This document shows, one piece after another, positions 9,426 to 19,326 of a stretch of DNA of 64,000 nucleotides. Both the position numbers and the translations under genes were made by a program. Positions within the stretch are counted from its first letter, which is position 1. Every line of letters starts with the position of its first letter. The DNA is from Actinomycetota bacterium (GTDB lineage: Bacteria; Actinomycetota; Thermoleophilia; Gaiellales; Gaiellaceae): the NCBI GenBank assembly GCA_003162055.1, contig PMNA01000017.1, forward strand, positions 1-64,000, read 5' to 3'. A model generated the notes under the pieces. The model had not been told where the DNA came from and searched no databases. It worked only from the letters and a program-made list of their open reading frames with translations.

Positions 9426-9860
9426 CTAGGTCGGATAGACGATCAGCTCGAGCAGGTTGCCGTCGGGGTCGCGGAAGTAGATGCTCGTGCCGGTCCCCCG
9501 CGCCCCCTCGCGCTCCAGCGGCCCCAGCTCCACTTCGACGCCGTTTCGCCACAGGTGCTCCAGCGCCTCGTCGATCGTGCCCGGCCAGACGAGACAGAGG
9601 TCGCTCGCACCGGGCCCGGCCGGAATCTTCGCCTTCGGCTCCGCCAGCTCCGAGCCCGGGCCATGCACGTTCAGCTGCTGCTCGCCGAAGCGATAGGCAA
9701 CGCGCCCTCGCTTGAGCTCGACGACCTCGGCGCGCAGCACCTCGGCGTAGAAGCGGTTCGAGCGCTCGAAATCGGAGACGGCGATGACGACGTGATCGAT
9801 GCTGGGCTGCTTCACGCCGAAAAGCGAGTAGAGCCAACCCGGCGGATCAAAGTTGCCCAC
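9426..9860 (-). CDS. VOC-family (glyoxalase/dioxygenase superfamily) protein
   Basis: 144 residues in the two-beta-alpha-beta-beta-beta arrangement of the vicinal oxygen chelate fold: SIDHVVIAVSDFERSNRFYA, then QQLNVHG, and IYFRDPDGNLLELIVYP at the end. The His of IDH, His of NVH and Glu of LLELI are the usual metal ligands. The start overlaps the stop of the sulfonate permease gene by 14 bases, so they are probably cotranscribed. A role in sulfonate metabolism (for example a C-S lyase or a detoxification enzyme) is only suggested by this linkage. Confidence 0.8.
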   Translation of the reverse strand: MGNFDPPGWLYSLFGVKQPSIDHVVIAVSDFERSNRFYAEVLRAEVVELKRGRVAYRFGEQQLNVHGPGSELAEPKAKIPAGPGASDLCLVWPGTIDEALEHLWRNGVEVELGPLEREGARGTGTSIYFRDPDGNLLELIVYPT

Positions 9861-10761
9861 GCCAGGGCACGAGCAGGCGGTCGACCAGTTTGATCATCGC
9901 ATCGAGAAGAAGGCCGCAAGTCCCGATCACGATGATGCCGAGGATCACCACGTCGGTCTGGAGAAAACGCTGCGCGTTCAGAACCATGGCGCCGATCCCC
10001 GGCATGCCATTGAAGATCTCAGCTGCGACCATCGTCGTAAACGCGAATCCGACCGCGACTCGGATGCCGGTAATCACCTCCGGCAGCACCGACGGGAAGA
10101 GGCCGTGCCGGACGACCTGCATGCGCGAGGCGCCGAGCGTGAGCAGCGCCAGCAGTCGATCCTGCTGGACGTTGCGCACGGCGTCGGCAGTGGCGAGCGT
10201 TATCGGCGGTAACGCAGCTAAAAAGAGGAGGATCACCTTCGGCTCCTCGCCGATCCCGAACCAGATGATGAGCAGCATCAGGTAGGCGAGCGGAGGGAGG
10301 CTCCGAACAACAGTGATGAACGGCTCGAGGACGACCCGCGCCCAGCGGCTGGCGCCGAGCATCAGCCCGAACGGAACACCGATCACGATGGCGATTCCCG
10401 AACCGAGGAGGATCCGCCTCATGCTGGCCCACACGAGCTGCCAGAGGTAATAGCCGCCGTAGCCGTGGGTACCGTCGTGAACGGTCACCGTCAGGATGAA
10501 CTTGTGCCAGACGGCGGAGGGCGTGGGCACGAAGTAGCGCGGCCAGATCTCCAGGCGCGCGACCAGCCACCAGGCTCCGAACACCGCGAAGATCAGGCCT
10601 ATTCGAACCAGCGCGATGCCCCAGCGCTGCCAGAAGCTCGACCGCGGAACCTCCGCGTCGATCTTCTCCGCGAGGAGCGCGCGAGACGATGCCTGGCTCG
10701 CACTGTCTACGACGGGTTGACCTACCGGCCCGGTCGTATGTTCTCCGTCGTCTAGGGCCAT
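9847..10761 (-). CDS. ABC transporter permease, taurine/sulfonate type (TauC/SsuC-like)
   Basis: 304 residues from ATG 10761, chosen because GAGAGGA lies five bases upstream; the ORF track continues 29 codons into a conserved upstream element. Six or so transmembrane helices, with the EAA-type cytoplasmic loop AALPPITLATADAVRNVQQDRLLALLTLGASR typical of binding-protein-dependent permeases of the SsuC/TauC group. It should pair with the binding protein (12518-13585) and ATPase (13582-14424) across the divergent oxidase gene. Expression probably starts at the promoter-like element at 10785-10858. Confidence 0.88.
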   Translation of the reverse strand: MALDDGEHTTGPVGQPVVDSASQASSRALLAEKIDAEVPRSSFWQRWGIALVRIGLIFAVFGAWWLVARLEIWPRYFVPTPSAVWHKFILTVTVHDGTHGYGGYYLWQLVWASMRRILLGSGIAIVIGVPFGLMLGASRWARVVLEPFITVVRSLPPLAYLMLLIIWFGIGEEPKVILLFLAALPPITLATADAVRNVQQDRLLALLTLGASRMQVVRHGLFPSVLPEVITGIRVAVGFAFTTMVAAEIFNGMPGIGAMVLNAQRFLQTDVVILGIIVIGTCGLLLDAMIKLVDRLLVPWRGQL

Positions 10762-10784
10762 CCCGTCCTCTCTCGACGCAGCCA

Positions 10785-10858
10785 AAGGAACCGCCTCAGC
10801 GGATGAATCCACCCAGTGCATGATGGCGTGCGCCCGTTCATCAGTCAAAGATGCTTAT
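10785..10858 (-). promoter_or_regulatory. Conserved 74-nt upstream element, copy 1 (ahead of the permease)
   Basis: Reading on the minus strand this 74-nt block aligns without gaps to 12359-12432, about 76% identical. It contains TTGACT (10843-10848), a 17-base spacer and CATCAT (10820-10825), a plausible sigma70-type promoter. The conserved part extends well past the -10 into the leader. The frame across it is open in both copies, so coding is not excluded, but good ribosome sites lie at the later ATGs. Confidence 0.6.
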
Positions 10859-10901
10859 TAATACTATCGGAATACTTTATGGAGATTCTCCGCCCGTGTC
10901 T

Positions 10902-12332
10902 CTAGCGTTGCTTGAGGGGGACGAGCGCCGCGGGAGCAAGGCCGGCGAGGAAGAGGTCGAGACGCCGCGGCTCGCGGCCGGCGTCCTCGGTCAGCTCTTT
11001 CCTCGCTACGGCAGCTCGCACGCCTCTGCCGCCTAGGTAGCGCGCCGGCTCCGGCGGAAGTCCTCCCGGCCGCCGCACGAGCCCCGAGGCTGCCCACTGG
11101 TCGTCCAGCCCGAGCGTAAGCGAGGCGAGGATGCGCCCGCCGAGGTAACTCGGGCCCACGCCGTTCCCCGAGTAGCCCGCCCCGACGAGGATGGAGTCGT
11201 GACCGCCGAGCGGGCCAAAGAAGGGAAGCCCGACCTTCGAGCGATCAATCGGGCCACGCCAGGAGCTCTCGGCTGTTACGTCGCCGAGGCTCGGGTAAAG
11301 ACGATGGAAGCTGTCCAGCACCCAGCCGGCCCGAGGCGTGGGTCCGTCGTAGCGGGTTCCGATACGGGCGCCGTACGCAAGGCCGCCTGCGCCTCGGCCG
11401 AAGACGATGCGCCCGTCGTGCGTCGAGCGCCAGTAGTTGACCATCAACCGTGAGTCGCTGATACCTACGCCGTCCGGCCAGTCGATGTCACGCAGGCGTT
11501 CGGGGATCGGCGGAGTGGCGATGACGTCGCTCGTTACGACGACAAGCGATCGCCGAAGCTCCGGCAGAGCGGCCACCCACGCGTTCAGCGCGAGCACGAC
11601 TCGCTCCGCACGCACACTCCCGGAGTCGGTGCGCACCAGCGGCGGCCGCGTGCGCTCGAGCCGACGCATCGGCGAGCGCTCGAATAAACGAACTCCGCGC
11701 TCGATTGCGACCCGCCGCAGCCCGCGCGCAAGCGAGGCCGGCTGCACTATCGCAGCCGTCTACTCGAACACCCCGGCGAGGTGCGCGGGCGACGACGCCC
11801 GCCGCACGACCTCTTCTGGCTCGAGCGTAACGAACGGCTCTTCTCCGAGCTCCTCGAGCCGGGTGATCGAATCGTTCCAGGCGCCGATCTGTGCCGGGCT
11901 TGTCGCCGTCCACAACCACCCTTCGTGCCGGAAGTCTGCGGCGATACCGTGTTTTGCGCAGAAAGCGCCGATATCGGCCACCCCTGCGGCAGAGGCGCGG
12001 GCAAGACGCAGCGCCTCCTCGGTGCCGCAGAGCTGCTCAAGCGCCTGGATTTTCGCCCACCAAGATAGGACAAGCCCGCCGTTACGACCACTCGGGCCGC
12101 CGCCGCAGACGTCCGCCTCGATCAGCACGACGTCGAGCGAGGGATCGTGTTCCTTCAGCCGCAGCGCCGTCCAGAGGCCCGTGAAGCCCCCACCGACAAT
12201 GCAGATATCGGCGTGGGCGTCGCCTTCCAAGGCGGGCGCGTCCTCCTCGCCTTCGAGCGCCTCTTCCAACCACAGGTTGCGCGCCCGGCCATCACCAGCC
12301 GGGTCCGAGCTATCCGCCTCGCCGTGAGCCAT
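10902..12332 (-). pseudogene. DadA/TauY-like FAD-dependent amine oxidoreductase, interrupted by an in-frame TAG
   Basis: From ATG 12332 (GGAAGGAG six bases upstream) the frame encodes a DAO-family flavoenzyme: ICIVGGGFTGLWTALRL (FAD dinucleotide fold), GPSGRNGG, then VQPASLARGLRRVA and the C-terminal GAGYSGNGVGPSYLGG. A TAG at 11760-11762 splits it after GVFE. The same frame continues at once with TAAIVQPASL, so no bases are missing. Intact length would be ~476 residues, like glycine/D-amino-acid oxidases and the taurine dehydrogenase subunit TauY. It is either a fresh pseudogene, a sequencing error or a read-through gene. The location suggests oxidation of taurine or a related amine. Confidence 0.8.
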
Positions 12333-12358
12333 CGAAAACTCCTTCCCAAGCACATTCG

Positions 12359-12432
12359 AAGAAACCGTCCCAGCGGACGAATCTGCCCGCTGCATGATGG
12401 CGAACGCTCGTTCACACGTCAAGAATTCTTAT
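12359..12432 (-). promoter_or_regulatory. Conserved 74-nt upstream element, copy 2 (ahead of the FAD oxidase)
   Basis: Second copy of the element at 10785-10858. It has TTGACG (12417-12422), a 17-base spacer and CATCAT (12394-12399). Two short inverted repeats are present: GAACG/CGTTC with a 2-base loop overlapping the spacer, and CAGCGG/CCGCTG with a 10-base loop downstream. Copy 1 does not keep either stem intact, so a shared protein site or promoter is more likely than a structured RNA. Confidence 0.6.
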
Positions 12433-12517
12433 ATGTATTATGTAATTTCGTTATGTAGGATTGGTTCACATACAAAATCCGGTCTGTGTCAGCTAGCCAA
12501 GAAAGAAGGAGTTGTCC
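12433..12517. promoter_or_regulatory. Divergent control region of the sulfonate binding-protein operon
   Basis: AT-rich DNA between the oxidase element and the binding-protein gene. ATGTA occurs three times in direct orientation between about 12434 and 12456 (TATATGTATTATGTA...TTATGTA), a possible regulator site. A TATTAT hexamer could be a -10 for the plus strand, but its spacing to TTCACA is a poor 19 bases. A clear AAGGAG precedes ATG 12518. Confidence 0.4.
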
Positions 12518-13581
12518 ATGTTGTCTGCGCGTCTTACAGAACGACGCCTTCGACTCGTGAAGCCAGGCCTTCTGGCTTTCGCTTTCGTCGCAGCGCTCGT
12601 CGCCTTTCCCCTAGCGGCGTACAGCTCGAGCTCGGCCAAACCGAGCTCCGCTCCGTCCCAAATTCGTATCGCCTATCAGCTCATTCCCAACGGCGACTTG
12701 ATCGTCAAAGACAAGCGCTGGCTCGAGAAGGCTTTCCCGAATACGAAGATCAAGTGGTCGCAGTTCGCCTCCGGCGCCGACGTCAATACGGCGGTGGCCG
12801 CGGGCGGCGTCGACATCGGGCTCGCTGGAAGTAGCCCAGTTGCAAAGGGCATCTCCATCGGCCTGAAGTATCGAGTACCGTGGATCTTTGACGTCATCGG
12901 CGCTGCCGAAGCGCTTGTGGCTCGGAACGGAACGGGAATCACAAGCATCTCCGGTCTGGTGGGAAAGAAGGTCGGTACGCCGGTCGGCTCGACCTCGCAC
13001 TACAGCTTGCTCGCTGCCCTGAAGGGGGCCGGTGTAGATCCGACCAAGGTGCAGATCGTCGATCTGCAGCCGCAGGACATCCTCGCGGCCTGGACGCGCG
13101 GCGACATCGACGCCGCCTATGTCTGGAACCCGACGCTCGCCACGATCAAGAAGACCGGGAAGGTGCTGATCACCAGCGCCGTCCTCGCCAAACGCGGCAA
13201 GCTCACGGCCGACCTGGCGATCGTCGCGACAGCGTTCGCGAAGAAGTACCCGAGCGTAGTCCAGACCTGGGTCCAGCAGGAATCGCGCGCGGTCCAGTAC
13301 TTCCGGACGAACCCGAAGAAGGCCGCCGCCTCAATCGCCCGGCAACTCGACATCACGCGTGCCGATGCCCTCTCGCAGGCCAAGCAACTGATCTTCCTGA
13401 ACGCCAGCCAGCAGGCAGGCTCGAAGTACCTCGGGAAACCCGGAGCCGCGGGTGGTCTGGCCGTCAACCTCGCCAGCGCGGCCGCATTCCTGAAGCAGCA
13501 GGGTCAGGTCGACACGGTACCGGCGCTCTCGGTCTTCCGGGCGGCGCTGGCCAACAAGTTCGTCGCCAAGGCCGCTGGCAA

Positions 13582-13585
<4 letters not shown>
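12518..13585 (+). CDS. ABC transporter substrate-binding protein, taurine/aliphatic sulfonate type
   Basis: 355 residues from ATG 12518 (AAGGAG six bases upstream; the tracked TTG 12512 is less likely). A signal sequence of ~45 residues without a clear lipobox precedes an SsuA/TauA-type fold: IRIAYQLIPNGDLIVKDKRW, GADVNTAVAAGGVDIGLAGSSP and GTPVGSTSHYSLLAALKGAGVDP. It should capture taurine or a related sulfonate outside the membrane and deliver it to the permease at 9847-10761. It overlaps the ATPase gene by four bases. Confidence 0.88.
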
Positions 13586-14424
<839 letters not shown>

Positions 14425-14487
14425 GGAAAGAGTCTCTTTTATCAATACTGGCGCGGCCCGACGGGCCCGAGCAAGGAGTGATCAAGC

Positions 14488-16242
14488 GTGACGTACATGA
14501 CTAGCAGCGAGGCGATGGTCGAGACCCTGAGAGCGGAAGGCATCAGCGAGGTGTTCGGGATAGTCGGCTCCGCCTACATGGACGTGCTCGACCTGTTCCC
14601 CGCGGCGGGCATTCGCTTCGTCGCCGTTCGCCACGAGCAATCGGCCGCGCATATGGCCGACGGCTTTTCGCGAGTAACGGGGCGGCCCAGCGTCTGTATC
14701 GGCCAGAACGGGCCCGGCATCACGAACATGGTGACGAGCATCGCGGCGGCCTACCACGCTCACTCTCCAGTGGTCATCGTCACTCCCTCCGCGATGAGCT
14801 CCGGCCGCGGTCTCGACGGTTTCCAGGAGGTCGACCAGCTCCCGATCTTCAGCACGATCACCAAGTACCAGCTTCAGCTGAGCCGACCCGACCGGATGGC
14901 CGAGGCCTTCCGCACCGCTTTCCGCATCGCGCTCGCCGAGCGAGGGCCGGTGCAGATCGACATCCCGCGCGACTTCTTCTACGCGGAAGGCGATTTCGCG
15001 ATTCTCGAGCCGGATCACTACCGCGTCTCGAACAGAGGCCCGGGAGAGAGCGCGGCGCTCGATCGAGCCGCCGAGATTCTCGCCGCCGCCAAGCGCCCGG
15101 CGATCATCGCCGGCATGGGCGTGACCGAGTCGGCGGCGGCGGACGAGGTTCGCCGGCTCGCCCGTTTGATCGACGCGCCGGTGGCGGCTTCTTATCAGCA
15201 CACCGACGCCTATCCGTTCGATGACGAGCTGGCCGTGGGGCCGATCGGCTATCAGGGCTCGAAGGCGGCGATGGGGCTGCTCTCGAAGGCGGACGTGATC
15301 CTCGCCATCGGCACTCGCGTGAGCGGATTCGGCACTCTGCCACAGTACGGCTTCGACTACTTCCCCAAGACGGCCAAGATCATCCAGATCGAGATTGATC
15401 CGCGCCAGATCGGCCGTGTTCGGCCGTTCGAGGTCGGCATCATCGGCGACGCCAGAGAAGCCGCCGGGGCGATCGCCGATCGCCTACAAGCCTCGCTTAA
15501 GGGGCGCAAGCCCGATCCGTCGCGGCTGACAGAGATCCGCGAAGCCAAGGAAGCCTGGGCGGAGGAGCTCGAGTCGATCTCCTCCTCCGACGCCAGCCCG
15601 ATCAGCCCGCGCCGCGCGGTCGCCGAGTTGGCCCGCGCGCTGCCCGCCGACGCCATCGTCACGAGCGACATCGGGAACATCTGCTCGGTCGCGAACGCCT
15701 ACCTGCGCTTCACAAAGCCCCGCTCGTTCCTGCCGGCGCTCGGCTTCGGTAACTGCGGCTTTGCCTATCCGGCGGCGCTCGGAGCGAAAGTGGCCGCGCC
15801 CGATCGCCCGGTGGTGGCGATCATTGGCGACGGCGCCTGGGGCATGAGCCTGCACGAGGTGATGACCGCCGTCGAGGAGAAGCTGCCGGTCGTCGCCTGC
15901 GTCTTCAACAACCAGGAGTGGGGCGCGGAGAAGAAGAACCAGATCGACTTCTACGACGACCGCTATGTCGGCGCCGACATCGGCCACGGCGTGGGCGGCT
16001 TCAACTTCGCCGAGATAGCCCAGGCCATGGGAGCCCTCGGGGTGCGCGTGACCGACCCGGCCAATCTGCAAGACACCTACAAGGAAGCCCTCGCCGCCGG
16101 CACTCCCGTCGTGATCGAGATCATGGTTGATCCGAAGGAGCTGGCCGAGCCCTTCCGGCGCGACGCGCTGCAGTTCCCCAAGCGCCACCTCGAGCGCTAT
16201 GCGCACCTCGACGAGAGCAATTTCGGAAAGACGGCGGCCTGA
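14488..16242 (+). CDS. xsc: Sulfoacetaldehyde acetyltransferase
   Basis: 584-residue TPP enzyme. It converts sulfoacetaldehyde plus phosphate into acetyl phosphate and sulfite. Three TPP-family domains are visible: the Glu-bearing RHEQSAAHMADGFSRVTG near residue 53, the central domain with SYQHTDAYPFDD and LAIGTRVSGFGTLPQYGFDY, and the pyrophosphate motif GDGAWGMS...NNQEWG. The stretches NGPGITNMVTS, GFQEVDQ, TLPQYGFDYFPK and EWGAEKKNQIDFYDDRYVG match Xsc as I remember it, rather than acetolactate synthase. Start GTG 14488 (AAGGAG upstream) or ATG 14497. Its stop overlaps the tpa start. Confidence 0.92.
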   Translation: MTYMTSSEAMVETLRAEGISEVFGIVGSAYMDVLDLFPAAGIRFVAVRHEQSAAHMADGFSRVTGRPSVCIGQNGPGITNMVTSIAAAYHAHSPVVIVTPSAMSSGRGLDGFQEVDQLPIFSTITKYQLQLSRPDRMAEAFRTAFRIALAERGPVQIDIPRDFFYAEGDFAILEPDHYRVSNRGPGESAALDRAAEILAAAKRPAIIAGMGVTESAAADEVRRLARLIDAPVAASYQHTDAYPFDDELAVGPIGYQGSKAAMGLLSKADVILAIGTRVSGFGTLPQYGFDYFPKTAKIIQIEIDPRQIGRVRPFEVGIIGDAREAAGAIADRLQASLKGRKPDPSRLTEIREAKEAWAEELESISSSDASPISPRRAVAELARALPADAIVTSDIGNICSVANAYLRFTKPRSFLPALGFGNCGFAYPAALGAKVAAPDRPVVAIIGDGAWGMSLHEVMTAVEEKLPVVACVFNNQEWGAEKKNQIDFYDDRYVGADIGHGVGGFNFAEIAQAMGALGVRVTDPANLQDTYKEALAAGTPVVIEIMVDPKELAEPFRRDALQFPKRHLERYAHLDESNFGKTAA

Positions 16243-17654
16243 TGGGAGCTTCTCGAAACGGGCGCGCTGCGTCCGACTGCCAGCAAACACAACACCTCGG
16301 TATGCACTTCGCCTCGGCGGCCGCCTGGCGTGATCCAGAGCGACCGGTATTCGTACGCGGCGAAGGCTGCTATCTCTGGGATGAGCACGGCAATCGCTTC
16401 CTGGACGGGCTCTCGGGACTCTTCTGCGTGAACATCGGTCACGGCCGCGCCGACATCGCCGCCGCGGCGGGCGATCAGGCCAAGCGTCTCGCTTTCGCCA
16501 CCAACTGGTCGGCCGCTCATCCGCCCTCGCTCGAGGCCGCGGATCTGATCTCGGGCCTGGCGCCCGGCGACCTCGACGTCGTCTTCTTCGTCAACTCCGG
16601 CTCGGAGGCCAACGAGTCGGCGATCAAGTTCGCGCGCCAGTACCACCAGAGCAGGGGCGAGCCACTGCGGACGAAGGTGCTGTCGCGCCGGATGGCCTAC
16701 CACGGCACCACGCTCGGAGCCCTTTCGGCTACCGGCATTCCCCGCCTCCGCGAGCCGTTCCAGCCGCTCCTATCCTGGTTCCGGAACGTGCCCAACACCT
16801 ACGGCTGGGAGCAGTCGGGCGATATCCCCACCGCCGAGCTTCCCTGCCTGCGCGCGATTGAGGAGGCGATCATCGAGGAGGGGCCCGAGACGGTCGCGCT
16901 CCTGATCGCCGAGCCGGTGCAGAACGTCGGCGGCGTGCTGGTGCCGCCCGAGGACTACTGGCGCGAGCTGCGCCGCATCTGCGACCGCCACGGAGTACTG
17001 CTCGCAAGCGACGATGTCATCTGCGCCTTCGGTCGTCTCGGGCGCTGGTTCGGCCTCGAGCGAGTCGGCGCAGAGCCCGACATCGTCACCTTCGCCAAGG
17101 GCGTCACGTCCGCTTACGCGCCGCTGGGCGGGATGATCATCCGCCGGCCACTCGTCGACGAGTTGCTCGACTCGGAGATCGCGACCTTTACGCACGGCGC
17201 CACCTGGGGAGGGCACCCGGTCTCGACCGCAGTCGCCGTCGCCAACATCAAGGCGCTGCGCGACGAGCGGATCCCGGAGCACGTCAGCGAGCTGGAGCCC
17301 TACTTCCGCGCCGGCCTGGATGAATTAGCGCGCCGCCACCGCTCGGTGAAAGAAGTTCGCGGCGCGGGCTTCTTCTATGGGCTCGAGCTCTTCGCCGACC
17401 GCGATACGGGACGCGAGTTCACGCCTTCGGAGAAGACCGAGGTCTGCGGGCGAGTCCTTCCCGCCGCCATGAATCGCGTCGGCCTGTCCACGCGCGCCGA
17501 CGACCGCGGCCCGGCGATGCTGATGCTGGCGCCGCCGCTGGTAGCCGATCGCGTCGTTCTCGACGACCTCTTCTCGAAGGTCGATGCGACCCTCTCGGGG
17601 CTCGACCACTGGCTTGCGACCGGGGTCGAAGCCGCGACAGCCTCGCCTAGATAG
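16242..17654 (+). CDS. tpa: Taurine:pyruvate aminotransferase (class III PLP enzyme)
   Basis: 470 residues. It would move the amino group of taurine to pyruvate, giving sulfoacetaldehyde and alanine. Class III features: FLDGLSGLFCVNIGHGR near the N-terminus, FFVNSGSEANESAIKFARQY (PLP phosphate site), AYHGTT, LIAEPVQNVGG, DDVICAFGRLGRWFG and the Schiff-base Lys in TFAKGVTSAYAPLGG. The substrate is assigned mainly from the immediate xsc linkage (1-base overlap) and the sulfonate importer; other omega-amine donors remain possible. A strong hairpin terminator follows the gene. Confidence 0.85.
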   Translation: MGASRNGRAASDCQQTQHLGMHFASAAAWRDPERPVFVRGEGCYLWDEHGNRFLDGLSGLFCVNIGHGRADIAAAAGDQAKRLAFATNWSAAHPPSLEAADLISGLAPGDLDVVFFVNSGSEANESAIKFARQYHQSRGEPLRTKVLSRRMAYHGTTLGALSATGIPRLREPFQPLLSWFRNVPNTYGWEQSGDIPTAELPCLRAIEEAIIEEGPETVALLIAEPVQNVGGVLVPPEDYWRELRRICDRHGVLLASDDVICAFGRLGRWFGLERVGAEPDIVTFAKGVTSAYAPLGGMIIRRPLVDELLDSEIATFTHGATWGGHPVSTAVAVANIKALRDERIPEHVSELEPYFRAGLDELARRHRSVKEVRGAGFFYGLELFADRDTGREFTPSEKTEVCGRVLPAAMNRVGLSTRADDRGPAMLMLAPPLVADRVVLDDLFSKVDATLSGLDHWLATGVEAATASPR

Positions 17655-17661
17655 CGAGCGC

Positions 17662-17698
17662 AAGCGGGTCCGCCTACTGGCGGAGGCGGACCCGCTTT
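17662..17698. terminator. Bidirectional hairpin terminator between tpa and metY
   Basis: AGCGGGTCCGCCT and AGGCGGACCCGCT form a 13-bp perfect stem with an 8-base loop between the convergent tpa and metY genes. The T-run is short (TTTG), but the stem is among the strongest in the window. Confidence 0.8.
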
Positions 17699-17734
17699 GC
17701 CTCAGCCCGGTCGATGGCGCCGGGCGAGACTTTC

Positions 17735-19039
17735 CTAAATCGCCTCCGCCGTCAGCGGCGAGGCGATCGCGAGCGCCTGCTCGAGGTCGGCGACGATGTC
17801 GTCGATGTGCTCGATTCCGACCGAGAGCCGTATGGTGTCCTGGGTTACTCCCGAGGCCGTCAGCTCTTCGTCGTTCAGCTGCGCGTGCGTGGTGGTCGCC
17901 GGATGAATGGCGAGCGACTTGGCGTCGCCGATATTGGCCAGATGGCTGAAGAGCTTCAGGCTCTCGATGAACTGAGTCCCTGCCTCGAGACCGCCCTCAA
18001 TGCCAAAGGTAACGAGGCCGCCGAAGCCACCGTGCAGGATCCTGTCGGCGACCTGCTTGTACGGGCTCGACTCGAGCCCGGGATAGTTGACCCAGGCGAC
18101 GCCTGGATGATTCTCGAGATACTGCGCCACTCGCAGGGCGTTGCTGGAATGACGCTCGATCCTGAGCGGCAGTGTCTCCAGCCCCTGCAGCAAGAGAAAA
18201 GCGTTGAAGGGTGAAAGCGCCGCCCCCGTGTTTCTGAGCAGTACGGTCCTCACCCGGCCGATGTAGGCGGCGGGCCCAAGTGCCTCCGTCCAGACGACAC
18301 CGTGGTAAGAGGGATCCGGCTTGGTCAATCCGGGGAAGCGCTCGGCGTAGACCGTCCAGTCGAACTGCCCCGAGTCGACCACCAGGCCACCGATCGAAGT
18401 GCCGTGCCCCCCGATGTACTTGGTGGCGGAATGCACGGCGATGTCGGCGCCGTACTTGAAGACCGGCGACAGAATGGGCGTCGGAACGGTGTTGTCGACG
18501 ATCAGCGGCAGGCCGAGGGCGTGCGCCTCGTCGGCCCAGGCAGCAAGATCGACGACGTTCAGCTTCGGGTTGCCGATCGTCTCGGCGAAGACGAGTCGCG
18601 TCTTGTCGTCGACCAGTTCGGCCAATCGCTCCGGCTTGTCGGGGTCGGCCCAACGTACTTCGATGCCGTACTGCGGCAGTGTGTGCGCGAACAGGTTGTA
18701 GGTGCCGCCGTAGAGAGTTGAGACCGAGACGATGTTGTCGCCCGCCCTCGTGATGTTCAACACCGCGTAGGTGTTCGCGGCCTGCCCGGAGGCGGTGGCT
18801 AACGCGCCAACCCCTCCTTCCAGGGCTGCCACTCGCTCCTCGAGCACGGCGTTGGTCGGGTTGTTGATCCTCGAATAGATGTTCCCGGGCACCCTGAGCG
18901 CGAACAGGTCAGCCGCGTGCTGGGTGTCGTCGAAAACGTACGAGGTTGTCTGGTAGATCGGGACCGCGCGGGCGCCCGTGGTTGGATCCGGCTCTTGCCC
19001 CGCATGAAGCGCAAGGGTTTCCGGTTGATACTCGCTCAC
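17735..19039 (-). CDS. metY: O-acetylhomoserine sulfhydrylase / PLP-dependent transsulfuration enzyme
   Basis: About 434 residues. It makes homocysteine from O-acetylhomoserine and sulfide in the cytoplasm. Cys/Met-metabolism PLP family features: [40 protein letters not shown], the Schiff-base Lys in [16 protein letters not shown], and [13 protein letters not shown] near the end. The length and the Tyr-Ser-Arg stretch fit MetY more than the ~390-residue gamma-synthases. GTG 19039 has GGAG five bases upstream; the tracked GTG 19045 overlaps that site. A SAM-I riboswitch and terminator in the leader should switch it off when SAM is plentiful. Confidence 0.9.
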   Translation of the reverse strand: MSEYQPETLALHAGQEPDPTTGARAVPIYQTTSYVFDDTQHAADLFALRVPGNIYSRINNPTNAVLEERVAALEGGVGALATASGQAANTYAVLNITRAGDNIVSVSTLYGGTYNLFAHTLPQYGIEVRWADPDKPERLAELVDDKTRLVFAETIGNPKLNVVDLAAWADEAHALGLPLIVDNTVPTPILSPVFKYGADIAVHSATKYIGGHGTSIGGLVVDSGQFDWTVYAERFPGLTKPDPSYHGVVWTEALGPAAYIGRVRTVLLRNTGAALSPFNAFLLLQGLETLPLRIERHSSNALRVAQYLENHPGVAWVNYPGLESSPYKQVADRILHGGFGGLVTFGIEGGLEAGTQFIESLKLFSHLANIGDAKSLAIHPATTTHAQLNDEELTASGVTQDTIRLSVGIEHIDDIVADLEQALAIASPLTAEAI

Positions 19040-19084
19040 TGTCACTCCATTCCCGCCAATTCGGCGTATCTCGTCCCGGGAACG

Positions 19085-19110
19085 AAAAGGGCTCCAAGTC
19101 TCGGAGGCCC
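19085..19110 (-). terminator. Riboswitch-controlled intrinsic terminator upstream of metY
   Basis: On the minus strand GGGCCTCC and TGGAGCCC pair, followed at once by TTTT. It lies between the SAM-I aptamer and the metY start, with an extra CCCGCC/GGCGGG hairpin (19118-19133) between them, as expected of a transcription-attenuation expression platform. Confidence 0.75.
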
Positions 19111-19144
19111 TCTTGCTCCCGCCGAATGGCGGGCGCCACGTCTT

Positions 19145-19264
19145 CCATCTTCCCGCTCCCCGTCCCGGGACGGAACCGGTTAGCGGCTGGAATTCGCACC
19201 TGGCAAGCAGAAGCTCCGGTTGCGGCGGCGTCGTCGGGCCAGATCCCTCGACCGCTCGTGATGG
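19145..19264 (-). ncRNA. SAM-I (S-box) riboswitch
   Basis: The minus strand carries the S-box core in order: P1 CCATC...GATGG, GAGCGGTCGAGGGATCTGGCCC, a GACGCC...GCAACC segment and, after P3, AGGTGCGAATTCCAGC. These match the conserved SAM-I aptamer (GAGGGA-n-TGGCCC, GCAACC, AGGTGC-AATTCC). It begins about 60 bases after the cysK stop and controls metY, so metY can be regulated separately from the operon upstream. Confidence 0.9.
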
Positions 19265-19326
19265 TTGACGCGTAAAAAACGTGTTCGTTCATCGATTTGT
19301 GGCTTAAGTACGTGTGCCTGTCTTGC

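Noticed and set aside
12359-12432. Known riboswitch (guanidine, glutamine or SAM type) ahead of the FAD oxidase
   Set aside because: The conserved cores of those classes are absent and the two copies do not preserve base pairs.
18302-18721. 139-codon plus-strand ORF opposite metY
   Set aside because: Shadow of metY with no recognisable features.
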